Positions 16,865 through 24,239 of a DNA stretch of 24,902 nt are shown one piece after another. The stretch's first letter is position 1. Each line of letters begins with the position of its first letter. A program made the position numbers and the translations under genes. This stretch comes from Methanobacteriota archaeon (GTDB taxonomy: Archaea; Thermoplasmatota; Poseidoniia; MGIII; CG-Epi1). The notes beneath the pieces were generated by a model that saw only the letters and a program-made list of their open reading frames with translations, was not told where the DNA came from and did no database searches. The stretch is from the NCBI GenBank assembly GCA_029977605.1, contig JAPOKN010000014.1, positions 1 through 24,902 of the forward strand, in the 5' to 3' direction.

Positions 16865-17547
16865 ATTTTAATCGAAAAAGATAAGGTGTTATTCTTTCTT
16901 GAAAGTAAATCTCTAAGTCTAACTATTTTTGGATTAAGTGAGGACAATTTGGACTTCATACCATCAACGTGTCCCTCTCCTACTATTGCAACTATCCTAC
17001 TTTCGTGATTATTTCTAAATAATTTTACTAAATTCTTTGACATATAAGTATCTCTTCTGTCTATCAAATGTGATTTTATAATAGGATAATTAACTGAAAA
17101 TTCGCTTAATTCTTTAGTAAAATCACCAGATAGCATACTGTCTCCAAAATTTGTACCACTTTTACCCACAAGAGAAAAGATACTATCTTTAATTATTCTC
17201 CACAATTCAATCCAAGGCATATTTTTCCAAGCACTTATTATTGTACCTAATATCGGTTTATCTATCAATTTGATATCTGCACCTAAAGATCTTGCAATAT
17301 TACCTGCAACCAGCATTTCCGAACCTGGTGAACTGCCGAAAGATTCACCCAAATGTTTTTGGATTCTGGATAAAAATCTTAAAAAAAATGGACCCCCAGA
17401 ACTTTTAGAATTGGATTGTAGAGCAATCCACCTTTCTCTGTCTAATTCCAAAGCAATACAAGTAGGGTCAAAATCTCTTATGAATCCTTCAAGTGGAGAA
17501 GATAAATCAATTACATGAGCTGTTCCGATTATCATTAATGAAGGCAT
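16861..17547 (-). CDS. TraB/PrgY-family protein, short form
   Basis: This 228-residue protein shows the TraB signature: LMIIGTAHVIDLSSPLEGFIRDFDPTCIALELDRERW at the N terminus (GTAHV and ELD-x-x-R) and IVAIVGEGHVDGM near residue 190. The family occurs in archaea, in enterococcal plasmids (TraB/PrgY, which limit sex-pheromone activity) and in eukaryotes. It is related to Tiki/EreA-type metalloproteases, so a peptidase role is suspected but not shown. Many archaeal members carry C-terminal membrane helices and reach 380-400 aa; none is evident here, so this is a soluble short version. It is convergent with lipoprotein 2 (4-bp overlap) and divergent from the small zinc-ribbon gene (56 bp between starts). 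Confidence 0.85.
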   Translation of the reverse strand: MPSLMIIGTAHVIDLSSPLEGFIRDFDPTCIALELDRERWIALQSNSKSSGGPFFLRFLSRIQKHLGESFGSSPGSEMLVAGNIARSLGADIKLIDKPILGTIISAWKNMPWIELWRIIKDSIFSLVGKSGTNFGDSMLSGDFTKELSEFSVNYPIIKSHLIDRRDTYMSKNLVKLFRNNHESRIVAIVGEGHVDGMKSKLSSLNPKIVRLRDLLSRKNNTLSFSIKI

Positions 17548-17572
17548 AATTTGTATGTAATAAGGTAGTAGA

Positions 17573-17585
17573 CATATTAAATAAC
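17573..17585. promoter_or_regulatory. Shared TATA-like element for TraB-like and zinc-ribbon genes
   Basis: CATATTAAATAAC is the only strong A/T element in the 56-bp gap between two divergent ATGs. Its centre (17579) is 25 bases from the plus-strand ATG at 17604 and 32 bases from the minus-strand ATG at 17547. Read on either strand it contains a TATA-like core, so it could drive both genes with leaders of about 0 and 6 bases. Confidence 0.5.
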
Positions 17586-17603
17586 AATGCTCATTAGGAT
17601 TAT

Positions 17604-17804
17604 ATGTTCAGTTCAAAGGATAATCCCGACGCACCTTCGAAATGTCCCTACTGCAATAAAGATATTGGAGTTGATGGTAATACTTACAGATTTCAAGTGG
17701 TAGATTTTACAGCTGAAACTTCAGGAAATCAGAGAAATGCTGGAAGAGTCATTGCTGTGTCTTGTTCAAATTGTAAAAAAGTTCTAGGATTTGTGAACCA
17801 ATAA
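17604..17804 (+). CDS. Small zinc-ribbon protein
   Basis: This 66-residue protein has two CxxC pairs (CPYC at residues 14-17 and CSNC near 54-57) spaced as in a zinc ribbon, with a central beta-rich stretch (TYRFQVVDFTAET) between them and a final KVLGFVN strand. Such small archaeal proteins are mostly uncharacterised. The fold suggests binding of nucleic acid or of a protein partner; nothing more can be read. A TATA-like element 25 bases upstream supports the ATG at 17604 as a leaderless start. The stop is 2 bp from the end of the convergent prenyltransferase gene. Confidence 0.8.
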   Translation: MFSSKDNPDAPSKCPYCNKDIGVDGNTYRFQVVDFTAETSGNQRNAGRVIAVSCSNCKKVLGFVNQ

Positions 17805-17806
17805 AA

Positions 17807-18718
17807 TTATTTCAAAAATATAATTAAAAACATTAGTGTTGCTGCAGCTTCAAAAGTTGCCAGAATTATGGACCCTTTTGCAACTGTATTGTAAGTAGGT
17901 CGTGGAGAAATTGGCAAATAAATATAATGAACTAAAATTTCTAATATTAAGAGCCACCCAGTCCATATGAATAATTCATAGTTCCATGGAAAAATTTCAT
18001 AATAGCCTGAAAATAATAGAAGGAATACTCCGCAAATTGTAAAAAACCAAGATAATTTCATGGTGAACTCTGCACCAAATTTTGTTGCAAATGTTTCTAT
18101 TCCAAAACTTCTATCAAATTCTACATCAATTGCCATAGTTGGACAGTAGAGTGCTAAAAGATAACAAATTGTAGATAAGAAAAAAAGTCTTGGAAACTCA
18201 ACAAGAGGCTGCTCTATTGACCATGCGGCTAAAGGGATCAGAAAACCTAAGCTGATTCCGTTACTCAATAAGTCTAAACCAGGTCGGGACTTAAATCTAA
18301 AAGGTTCCATATTATAAACAAAAGATATAACAGTTAAACCCAATATGCAATATAAAAACTCTAAATTGTACCTTAATGATAATATAATACAAGAGATTTG
18401 TAAAAACCAGAACAAAATCCAAGATTGACTTAAACTAACTGTACCACGAACAAGTAAACTAAATTCTTTTCGAGGATTTTTCTTATCTAAATCAATATCA
18501 CAAATATGATTCAAAACAAAGGTAGAAGAAGTAAGTAGAGCTATTATCAGAAATCCATAAAATAGATCAAAACTGTATAATTCTCTGGAAGAAATTACAT
18601 AACCAATGAAAAAAGGAGTAAAGCCAACCATCCAAAATTCAAACCCAATAAATCTTAGCCAAGTAAGTCTTGTAAATATTTTATTATTGATTAGACGTTC
18701 AAAAGTTAAATTTGCCAT
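17807..18718 (-). CDS. UbiA-family membrane prenyltransferase
   Basis: This 303-residue polytopic membrane protein with about eight or nine helices joins a prenyl chain from a diphosphate donor to an acceptor. The two Asp-rich motifs are seen: N70-HIC-D74-IDL-D78 (the usual NDxxDxxxD with His in place of the first Asp) followed by KKNPRK, and D198-VEF-D202. Between them, SRPGLDLLSNGISLG resembles, from memory, the lycopene elongase and carotenoid prenyltransferase branch rather than the UbiA/DGGGP-synthase branch. The substrate is therefore uncertain; C50 carotenoid synthesis is one option and archaeal lipid synthesis another. No carotenoid genes are in the window. It is divergent from the aminotransferase with 57 bp between starts, and its end lies 2 bp from the zinc-ribbon gene. 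Confidence 0.88.
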   Translation of the reverse strand: MANLTFERLINNKIFTRLTWLRFIGFEFWMVGFTPFFIGYVISSRELYSFDLFYGFLIIALLTSSTFVLNHICDIDLDKKNPRKEFSLLVRGTVSLSQSWILFWFLQISCIILSLRYNLEFLYCILGLTVISFVYNMEPFRFKSRPGLDLLSNGISLGFLIPLAAWSIEQPLVEFPRLFFLSTICYLLALYCPTMAIDVEFDRSFGIETFATKFGAEFTMKLSWFFTICGVFLLLFSGYYEIFPWNYELFIWTGWLLILEILVHYIYLPISPRPTYNTVAKGSIILATFEAAATLMFLIIFLK

Positions 18719-18745
18719 TTTTGTATGTTTGTGTTAGGAGCCCAA

Positions 18746-18756
18746 CCTTAATATCT
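18746..18756. promoter_or_regulatory. Shared TATA-like element for prenyltransferase and aminotransferase genes
   Basis: CCTTAATATCT is central in the 57-bp gap between divergent ATGs. Its centre (18751) is 25 bases from the ATG at 18776 and 33 bases from the ATG at 18718. It reads TTAATAT on the plus strand and ATATTAA on the minus strand. A second A/T run (TATAATAAAATA, 18765-18776) lies too close to the plus ATG to be its TATA box. Confidence 0.5.
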
Positions 18757-18775
18757 TTAGGCTGTATAATAAAAT

Positions 18776-19864
18776 ATGAGTAATGATTTTGAATATGCGC
18801 ACAACAATAAAAATGTAATTTGGATGTCACAAAATACTAACCATTTACCTACACACGGCGCCATTCAAGACGCAATAAGAAAATCTGCAGACGAAAGAGA
18901 ATATACCAAATATCCTCTTGCTTCGGGCTTTCCAAAATTAAAAGAATTAATTTTAGAAGATTTAGAACTACCTGATCAGGATTTACACATCACTAATGGA
19001 GGTACAGAGGCCCTCTACTGCTTAATGAGACACATACAGCCTAAAGGAAGTGAAATGATTACTTCGGACCCCTCATATTTTGTAGTTCATAAGTTCGCTA
19101 AATTAGGTGGTGCCAAATGTACAGATATACCAATTTATCATGGAAATTACAGATTTGATATAGAAGATATTAAGGAAGCTATCAATCCAAATACTAAATC
19201 AATTTTTTTAATTGATCCTATAAATCCACTAGGTAGTACATACCCTAAAGAAGAAAAAAAGGCAATATGTGACCTGGCTGAAGATCACAAATTTTGGATA
19301 ATAGACGATATTACCTATCGTGATTTTGCGCCTAATCATGTTTTAGCTGCTGATATTTTACCAGAGAGGACGATTACAGGTTACTCTGTATCTAAAAATT
19401 GCGGACTTGCTGGCTTAAGAGTTGGTTCACTTGTGGGACCTAAAGAATTTATATCTGAAGTTCGAGGAACAATGGTATCTGATTTAGGAATAAATGTATT
19501 AGGCCAAAGGGCAGCAATTGCAGCCCTTGAAACTAAGAAAGACTGGTTACCTGGTATGCTAGAAACTGCAAGAAAGAATCAGGAAATAATAAAAAAAGCT
19601 GTTGATAGAGTTGAAGGTGCATCACTGCCGGTTTATCCTTCAGCCGCTAGTATGATGGTTATTGATATTTCAAAGCATAAAGCTGATCCTCAAACTGTAC
19701 AGGATAAATTGTTGTATGAAAATGATATTTTTGTGAGAGCCGGAAATTATGTTTCAACTAGATTTGGAGAAAAATTCATACGAGTGTCGTTTTCTATACC
19801 AACTCCTGAAGTTGAAAAATTTGCTGAAGCTTTTCCAAAAGTTATGGAAGAACTAAATATCTAA
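18776..19864 (+). CDS. PLP-dependent class I/II aminotransferase
   Basis: This 362-residue fold-type I enzyme has the expected landmarks: NGGTEAL (74-80, phosphate cup), DPSYF (aromatic stacking region), DPINPLGS (147-154, with Asn150), IIDDITYRDF (Asp177 or 178 and Tyr181, holding the pyridoxal ring), SVSKNCGLAGLRVG (catalytic Lys207) and FIRVSFS near the end (Arg that binds the substrate carboxylate). The usual NPTG is NPLG here. It most likely transfers the amino group of an amino acid to a 2-oxo acid. The closest familiar types are aspartate/aromatic and histidinol-phosphate-type enzymes, but the substrate cannot be assigned, and no biosynthetic neighbours help. Its last 12 bases overlap the convergent gyrB gene. 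Confidence 0.92.
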   Translation: MSNDFEYAHNNKNVIWMSQNTNHLPTHGAIQDAIRKSADEREYTKYPLASGFPKLKELILEDLELPDQDLHITNGGTEALYCLMRHIQPKGSEMITSDPSYFVVHKFAKLGGAKCTDIPIYHGNYRFDIEDIKEAINPNTKSIFLIDPINPLGSTYPKEEKKAICDLAEDHKFWIIDDITYRDFAPNHVLAADILPERTITGYSVSKNCGLAGLRVGSLVGPKEFISEVRGTMVSDLGINVLGQRAAIAALETKKDWLPGMLETARKNQEIIKKAVDRVEGASLPVYPSAASMMVIDISKHKADPQTVQDKLLYENDIFVRAGNYVSTRFGEKFIRVSFSIPTPEVEKFAEAFPKVMEELNI

Positions 19865-21772
19865 ATTAGCTACAGCTGTGGCATTTGCTTCGATATATTC
19901 CCTTCTTGGTTGAACATCATCGCCCATTAGTTCAACAAACGCTTTGTCTGCTAACTCAGCGTCCTCAATCTCAACTTTTAGTAAAGTTCTTCTTGAAGGA
20001 TCCATAGTTGTATCCCATAATTGTATTGCATTCATTTCCCCAAGTCCTTTGTATCTCTGAACTGAAGCACCAGAACCATACTCTGTCAATAATCTTTCCA
20101 ATTGGACATCATCGTAAGCATATGACATCTTTTTCCCCTTGCTAACTTTATACAAAGGTGGTTGAGCGACATAAACATATCCTGCATCAATCAAACCCTT
20201 CATGTGTCTGTACAAGAAAGTCAATAATAATGTACGAATATGGGCTCCATCTACATCAGCATCAGTCATTATTATCAATTTATGGTAGCGAGCTTTCTCA
20301 AGTTCAAATTCATCTTCTTCCTCGACCCCTGTTATGCTACATCCCATAGCTGTGATTAATGCCATAACTTCATTGTTAGCTAAAATTTTATCAATTCTTG
20401 ATTTTTCAACATTCAAAATTTTACCTCGCAGTGGTAAAATTGCTTGCGTGGCTCTATCTCTGCCCTGTTTAGCAGTTCCACCTGCTGAATCTCCTTCAAC
20501 AATGAATAATTCTGATTCAGAAGGATCTTTGCTTTGACAATCGGCCAATTTGCCAGGTAAGCCTCCACCTTCCAAAATTCCTTTACGTCTAGTTAAATCC
20601 CTTGCTTTTTTTGCAGCCTCACGGGCCTGAAATGCTTGTATACATTTTGAAATGATTATCTGAGTGTCGGAAGGATTCTCAGCAAAGTAATTCGATAAAG
20701 CTTCTGTCATGATTTTATCAACGATCCCTTTAACTTCGGAATTACCTAGTTTTGTCTTAGTCTGACCTTCGAACTGAGGGTCAGGTACTTTGATTGACAA
20801 AATTGCTGTTAAACCTTCTCTGACATCATTACCTTCCAATGCAGAATCTTTTTCTTTTAATTGCTTTCTTTTCCTAGCTACGCTATTTATTGTACGTGTT
20901 AAAGCTGTTTTTAATCCTGACAAATGTGTTCCGCCTTCACGAGTTGCAATATTATTTGTGAAAGTGTGTATATTTTCTCTAAAGGCTGAAGTCCACTGTA
21001 ATGCAGCTTCAACTTGAATTTGATCTTTTTCCCCAGTAACAAACATGGGATTTGACATTAAAGAGGTCTTACCCTTGTTCAAGAATTTAACGTATTCTGA
21101 AATACCTCCTTCATAGAAAAACTTATCTGATTTGCCGTTCTCGATTTCTTCTCTTAAGTTTATAGTGATTCCAGCATTAAGATAGGCTAATTCTCTGAGT
21201 CTATACCTCAATGTTTGGTAATCGAAATCTACTGTCTCAAAGATTGTTTCATCTGGAGTGAATCTAACACATGTTCCGTTTTTATCACTATCACCTAACC
21301 TTTTCAAATCTGAATCTAAATTGCCTCTTTTGTAAGTTTGAGTGTATGAGCCGCCATCTCTATGAATCTCTACAGATGCTTTAGTTGAAAGGGCATTAAC
21401 AACTGAAACTCCAACTCCGTGAAGACCTCCTGAAACTTTGTAAGTATCACTATCAAATTTTCCTCCTGCATGAAGCTTAGTCATGACTATTTCAACTGCA
21501 GGAACCTTATACACGGGGTGGGGATCTATCGGAATTCCTCTTCCGTTATCTGTCACAGAACATGATCCATCTGTATGTAATACAACATCAATAGAATCAC
21601 AATGGCCATTCATTGCTTCATCAACTGAATTATCTACTACTTCGTAAACTAAATGATGTAAGCCAGCTTCGCTTGTTGAGCCTATGTACATTGAAGGCCG
21701 TTTACGTACTGCTTCTAACCCTTCTAATACTTGAATCTGGTCTGCTTTATAATCCTCTGAGTTTTCTGGCAT
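19853..21772 (-). CDS. gyrB: DNA gyrase subunit B
   Basis: This is the ATPase/TOPRIM subunit of gyrase, which introduces negative supercoils with GyrA. All bacterial-type GyrB marks are present in 639 aa: VLEGLEAVRKRPSMYIGS at the N terminus, EVVDNSVDEAMNG, VTDNGRGIPI, GGLHGVGVSVVNALS, the TOPRIM segments EGDSAGGTAKQGRDR and IMTDADVDGAHIRTLLLTF, and the final QRYKGLGEMN with LWDTTMDP. The length equals the compact form found in most bacteria and in archaea that gained gyrase by transfer. No gyrA flanks it: a peroxiredoxin gene lies upstream and the aminotransferase gene meets it head-on. Its 3' end overlaps the aminotransferase end by 12 bp. Confidence 0.97.
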   Translation of the reverse strand: MPENSEDYKADQIQVLEGLEAVRKRPSMYIGSTSEAGLHHLVYEVVDNSVDEAMNGHCDSIDVVLHTDGSCSVTDNGRGIPIDPHPVYKVPAVEIVMTKLHAGGKFDSDTYKVSGGLHGVGVSVVNALSTKASVEIHRDGGSYTQTYKRGNLDSDLKRLGDSDKNGTCVRFTPDETIFETVDFDYQTLRYRLRELAYLNAGITINLREEIENGKSDKFFYEGGISEYVKFLNKGKTSLMSNPMFVTGEKDQIQVEAALQWTSAFRENIHTFTNNIATREGGTHLSGLKTALTRTINSVARKRKQLKEKDSALEGNDVREGLTAILSIKVPDPQFEGQTKTKLGNSEVKGIVDKIMTEALSNYFAENPSDTQIIISKCIQAFQAREAAKKARDLTRRKGILEGGGLPGKLADCQSKDPSESELFIVEGDSAGGTAKQGRDRATQAILPLRGKILNVEKSRIDKILANNEVMALITAMGCSITGVEEEDEFELEKARYHKLIIMTDADVDGAHIRTLLLTFLYRHMKGLIDAGYVYVAQPPLYKVSKGKKMSYAYDDVQLERLLTEYGSGASVQRYKGLGEMNAIQLWDTTMDPSRRTLLKVEIEDAELADKAFVELMGDDVQPRREYIEANATAVANLDI

Positions 21773-21802
21773 AATAATATTCTTTGCATAGATGGAAAAG
21801 GG

Positions 21803-21810
21803 GATTTAAG
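21803..21810 (-). promoter_or_regulatory. Candidate TATA element of gyrB
   Basis: In the 70-bp gap between peroxiredoxin and gyrB, the minus strand reads CTTAAATC about 34 bases before the gyrB ATG, allowing a leader of about 7 bases. It is weaker than the other TATA candidates. Read-through from the peroxiredoxin gene is the alternative. Confidence 0.35.
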
Positions 21811-21842
21811 TGTACCTCACAAATACTCAATATATTTTCAAT

Positions 21843-22406
21843 TTATAGCGTTTTTCGACCCGGACGCCAACCTGCGGGACAGGACTTCCCAGATTGCAGT
21901 GCTTGTAACGTTCTTACTGTTTCATCAACACTACGGCCAATCCAAGCTGGATTTACAGCCATTGACATCAAAATTCCTTCATCATTGATAATGAAAGTGC
22001 CCCTTAATGCTTGGCCTAAAGAACGCTGAAGAACTCCATAAGAAGTAGAAATTCTAAGAGAGGGATCTGCCATTAAAGGATATGATAATTTATCAATTCC
22101 CCCTTTTGTTCGTGGCTTTTCCATCCAAGCTTTGTGTGAGTTCTTTGAATCTGTAGAACATCCAACTAAAACGCAATTAGCCCTTTCAAAATCCTTTATC
22201 CTACGATTAAATGAGTGAATTTCAGTAGGACATAAATCAGAAAAATCTCTTGCGTAGAAAAAAATAACTGCCCACTTTTTTTCTTCAATTATTTTATTTA
22301 GAGAAATTTTGTCAAAAAATATTTGTTTTTTACGAGAATCGAATCTTACTACATCTGCTTCAAAGAGTGGAGCTGGTTTACCTAATCTGGGGAATGAATT
22401 TGACAA
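21843..22406 (-). CDS. Typical 2-Cys peroxiredoxin (AhpC/TSA family)
   Basis: This 187-residue thiol peroxidase reduces H2O2 and organic peroxides. The peroxidatic site is FFYARDFSDLCPTEI with Cys59 and the conserved PTE; Arg136 in LRGTFIIND is the matching active-site Arg. The C-terminal resolving Cys176 lies in SCPAGWRPG, equivalent to VCPAxWxPG of typical 2-Cys enzymes. The start is a TTG at 22406: an in-frame TGA lies just upstream, and a GAGGT Shine-Dalgarno-like stretch at 22413-22417 sits at usable spacing. This is one of few genes here with a visible ribosome-binding site. The electron donor is not in the window. Confidence 0.94.
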   Translation of the reverse strand: MSNSFPRLGKPAPLFEADVVRFDSRKKQIFFDKISLNKIIEEKKWAVIFFYARDFSDLCPTEIHSFNRRIKDFERANCVLVGCSTDSKNSHKAWMEKPRTKGGIDKLSYPLMADPSLRISTSYGVLQRSLGQALRGTFIINDEGILMSMAVNPAWIGRSVDETVRTLQALQSGKSCPAGWRPGRKTL

Positions 22407-22440
22407 AATATAACCTCATTGATAGCATTTGAACAAAATG

Positions 22441-22447
22441 TATAAAG
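22441..22447 (-). promoter_or_regulatory. TATA box of the peroxiredoxin gene
   Basis: The minus strand reads CTTTATA at 22447-22441, about 38 bases before the TTG start. This predicts a leader of 10-12 bases that would include the GAGGT ribosome-binding site. The agreement between TATA position and Shine-Dalgarno presence supports both. Confidence 0.5.
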
Positions 22448-22462
22448 TTATGCCCAAAAATA

Positions 22463-22477
22463 AGAACTTAAAGTTCT
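22463..22477. promoter_or_regulatory. Perfect 15-bp palindrome upstream of the peroxiredoxin promoter
   Basis: AGAACTTAAAGTTCT has 7-bp inverted arms around one central base. It lies about 16 bp upstream of the peroxiredoxin TATA box and 26 bp downstream of the sugar aminotransferase stop codon. The position suits a dimeric activator or repressor of peroxiredoxin, or a weak hairpin ending the upstream transcript. No factor is identified. Confidence 0.3.
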
Positions 22478-22502
22478 AAATTTAATCAATTACTCGAAAA
22501 AA

Positions 22503-23564
22503 TTAACCAAAAAAGGATTTTATTGAGGAAATAACTTCAAAAACATCTGAATCTGAAAGGGCTGGATGTACTGGTAAACTCAACACTTCTTTAACCAAAA
22601 TTTCCGCATTAGGGCAACTTGATTGGTGCTCTTTCATCGAAGGGTAAGTATACAATAAGCTAGGATAATATATTCCTGTATTTATCTTTCTTTTCAATAA
22701 AAATTCTCTTAATTCATCTCTCTTATCAGAACGGATAGTATATTGATGAAAAACATGTCCTCTTCTATTCTTTGGAGTAATCACTAAGTCTGAAAGTTCA
22801 GAATTATATCTTTCAGCTATTTCTCTGCGTCTAGCATTAAAATTTGGTAATTTTTTAAGTTGCTCACGTCCAATAGCTGCTGAAATATCAGTCATACGAT
22901 AGTTGTAACCAAACTCAGTATGCTGATATTGTGCAGACATCCCGTGTGCACGAATTATTTTACATTTATTAGCAAAATCCTCATCATTTGTTGTTATGAT
23001 TCCACCTTCTGAGGTCGTCATATTTTTTGTTGGATAAAAACTAAACCAACCGGCATTTCCAAAGCTACCTGCATTTCCATCCCAAGAATTTGCACAATGA
23101 GCCTGAGCTGAATCTTCAATTAAAAGCAAATTATTTCTTTCAGCAATCTCCAAAAATGAAGGCATATCTGCCAACTCCCCGTAAAGGTGAACAGGATGGA
23201 TGGCTTTTGTATTATCTGTAATTGCAGCTTCAACTTTACTAGGATCTAGACAAAAACCGTCTTCTTCAACATCTACAAAAACGGGTTTAGCACCAGCCAT
23301 TATTACTACTGAGGCTGTAGCAAAAAAAGTAAAAGGTGTTGTTATGACTTCATCGCCTGGACCTATGCCGCTGGCTAACATAACTAGATGGCCAGCTGTT
23401 GTTCCATTACATGCAGCTACTGCATATTTGACTCCGCAAAGCTTTGCAAATTCTTTCTCAAACTTAGCTACTTCCGGTCCTTGTGCAATAATGCCTGAAC
23501 GTAAAACTCTATCCACTGCCTCTCTCTCTTCTTTACCTATCTGTGGACTAGCTATCTGAATCAT
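22503..23564 (-). CDS. DegT/DnrJ/EryC1/StrS-family sugar aminotransferase
   Basis: This 353-residue PLP enzyme aminates keto-sugars bound to nucleotides, giving amino sugars for surface glycans. Family marks are the N-terminal SGIIAQGPEVAKFEKEFA, CNGTTAGHL (PLP phosphate binding), DEVITTPFTFFATA, HPVHLYGELADM, EDSAQAH (Asp151), FSFYPTKNMTTSEGG with the catalytic Lys180, and HGMSAQYQHTEFGYNYRMTDISAAIG. Nothing important is missing. Its neighbours on the minus strand are not sugar genes, so the product is unknown, but the window also has a membrane glycosyltransferase and secreted surface proteins. It is divergent from the aquaporin gene with 57 bp between ATGs. Confidence 0.94.
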   Translation of the reverse strand: MIQIASPQIGKEEREAVDRVLRSGIIAQGPEVAKFEKEFAKLCGVKYAVAACNGTTAGHLVMLASGIGPGDEVITTPFTFFATASVVIMAGAKPVFVDVEEDGFCLDPSKVEAAITDNTKAIHPVHLYGELADMPSFLEIAERNNLLLIEDSAQAHCANSWDGNAGSFGNAGWFSFYPTKNMTTSEGGIITTNDEDFANKCKIIRAHGMSAQYQHTEFGYNYRMTDISAAIGREQLKKLPNFNARRREIAERYNSELSDLVITPKNRRGHVFHQYTIRSDKRDELREFLLKRKINTGIYYPSLLYTYPSMKEHQSSCPNAEILVKEVLSLPVHPALSDSDVFEVISSIKSFFG

Positions 23565-23584
23565 GGTTTCTTAATCACAAGTAG

Positions 23585-23594
23585 GTATTAAAAG
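23585..23594. promoter_or_regulatory. Shared TATA-like element for sugar aminotransferase and aquaporin genes
   Basis: GTATTAAAAG lies in the 57-bp gap between divergent ATGs. Its centre (about 23589.5) is 25 bases from the minus-strand ATG at 23564 and 32 bases from the plus-strand ATG at 23622. It reads TATTAAAA one way and TTTTAATA the other. Confidence 0.5.
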
Positions 23595-23621
23595 CAAGAC
23601 CCAATGAAGATATGAGATTAT

Positions 23622-24239
23622 ATGTTTGAAAATACAAATTGGAAAGCTGTGAGTGCTGAAATAATGGGAACTTTTTTCTTAGTTTTTTTTGGAGTCTCAT
23701 CGTTAGCAAATAATGCGGGAGTTGTCAGCGAAGGTGACGGAACATTACATATTTTAATTGGATTAACTACTCTTACTTTGACTCTTTTTGTTCTTGTACA
23801 TATTCTTGGACCAGTATCTGGATGTCATCTTAATCCAGTAATAACTATTCCCACTTACCTTTCAGATAAAATGGACAGGGATACTACTGTTGCTTACATT
23901 GGAGGTCAGATTATTGGCGCATGCCTTGGATTTTATTTGTTTGATTTAATTAATCCAGGAACAAGTGATTCCATTCTAGATGGAGATTCAGCATTGTTAC
24001 TGGCTGCAATGGTTGGAACAACATTCTTTGTAACTTCTTTATTGACTTCACAAGACCCTGGCTCAATTGCTGCAACGCTGTTCATTGTTTCAAGTACTGC
24101 ATTTGGTGATGTTAACCCAGGCGTTTCACTAGGCAACATGATTGCTACTGATGTAGAATTCATGTTCTTCGGAATTGTAGGATCTTTGATTGGATGTGTT
24201 GTTGGCTGGGGAATTAAAGAAAATATTATTGATCAGTAA
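23622..24239 (+). CDS. Atypical MIP/aquaporin-family channel
   Basis: This 205-residue channel has about six membrane helices and matches MIP-family landmarks: AEIMGTFFLVFFG (helix 1 with Glu13), GPVSGCHLNPVITI (first half-helix, residues 64-76), YIGGQIIGACLGFYLF (helix 3) and FGDVNPGVSLGNM (second half-helix, 161-173). Both signature NPA motifs are altered: NPV at 71-73 and NPG at 165-167. The residue after the second motif, normally the arginine of the selectivity filter, is Val168. The helix-4 Glu is also not evident. It is shorter than the usual 230-250 aa. Pore selectivity therefore probably differs from classical water channels; ammonia, peroxide or small neutral solutes are possibilities only. 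Its stop abuts the stop of the convergent ferritin-like gene. Confidence 0.88.
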   Translation: MFENTNWKAVSAEIMGTFFLVFFGVSSLANNAGVVSEGDGTLHILIGLTTLTLTLFVLVHILGPVSGCHLNPVITIPTYLSDKMDRDTTVAYIGGQIIGACLGFYLFDLINPGTSDSILDGDSALLLAAMVGTTFFVTSLLTSQDPGSIAATLFIVSSTAFGDVNPGVSLGNMIATDVEFMFFGIVGSLIGCVVGWGIKENIIDQ

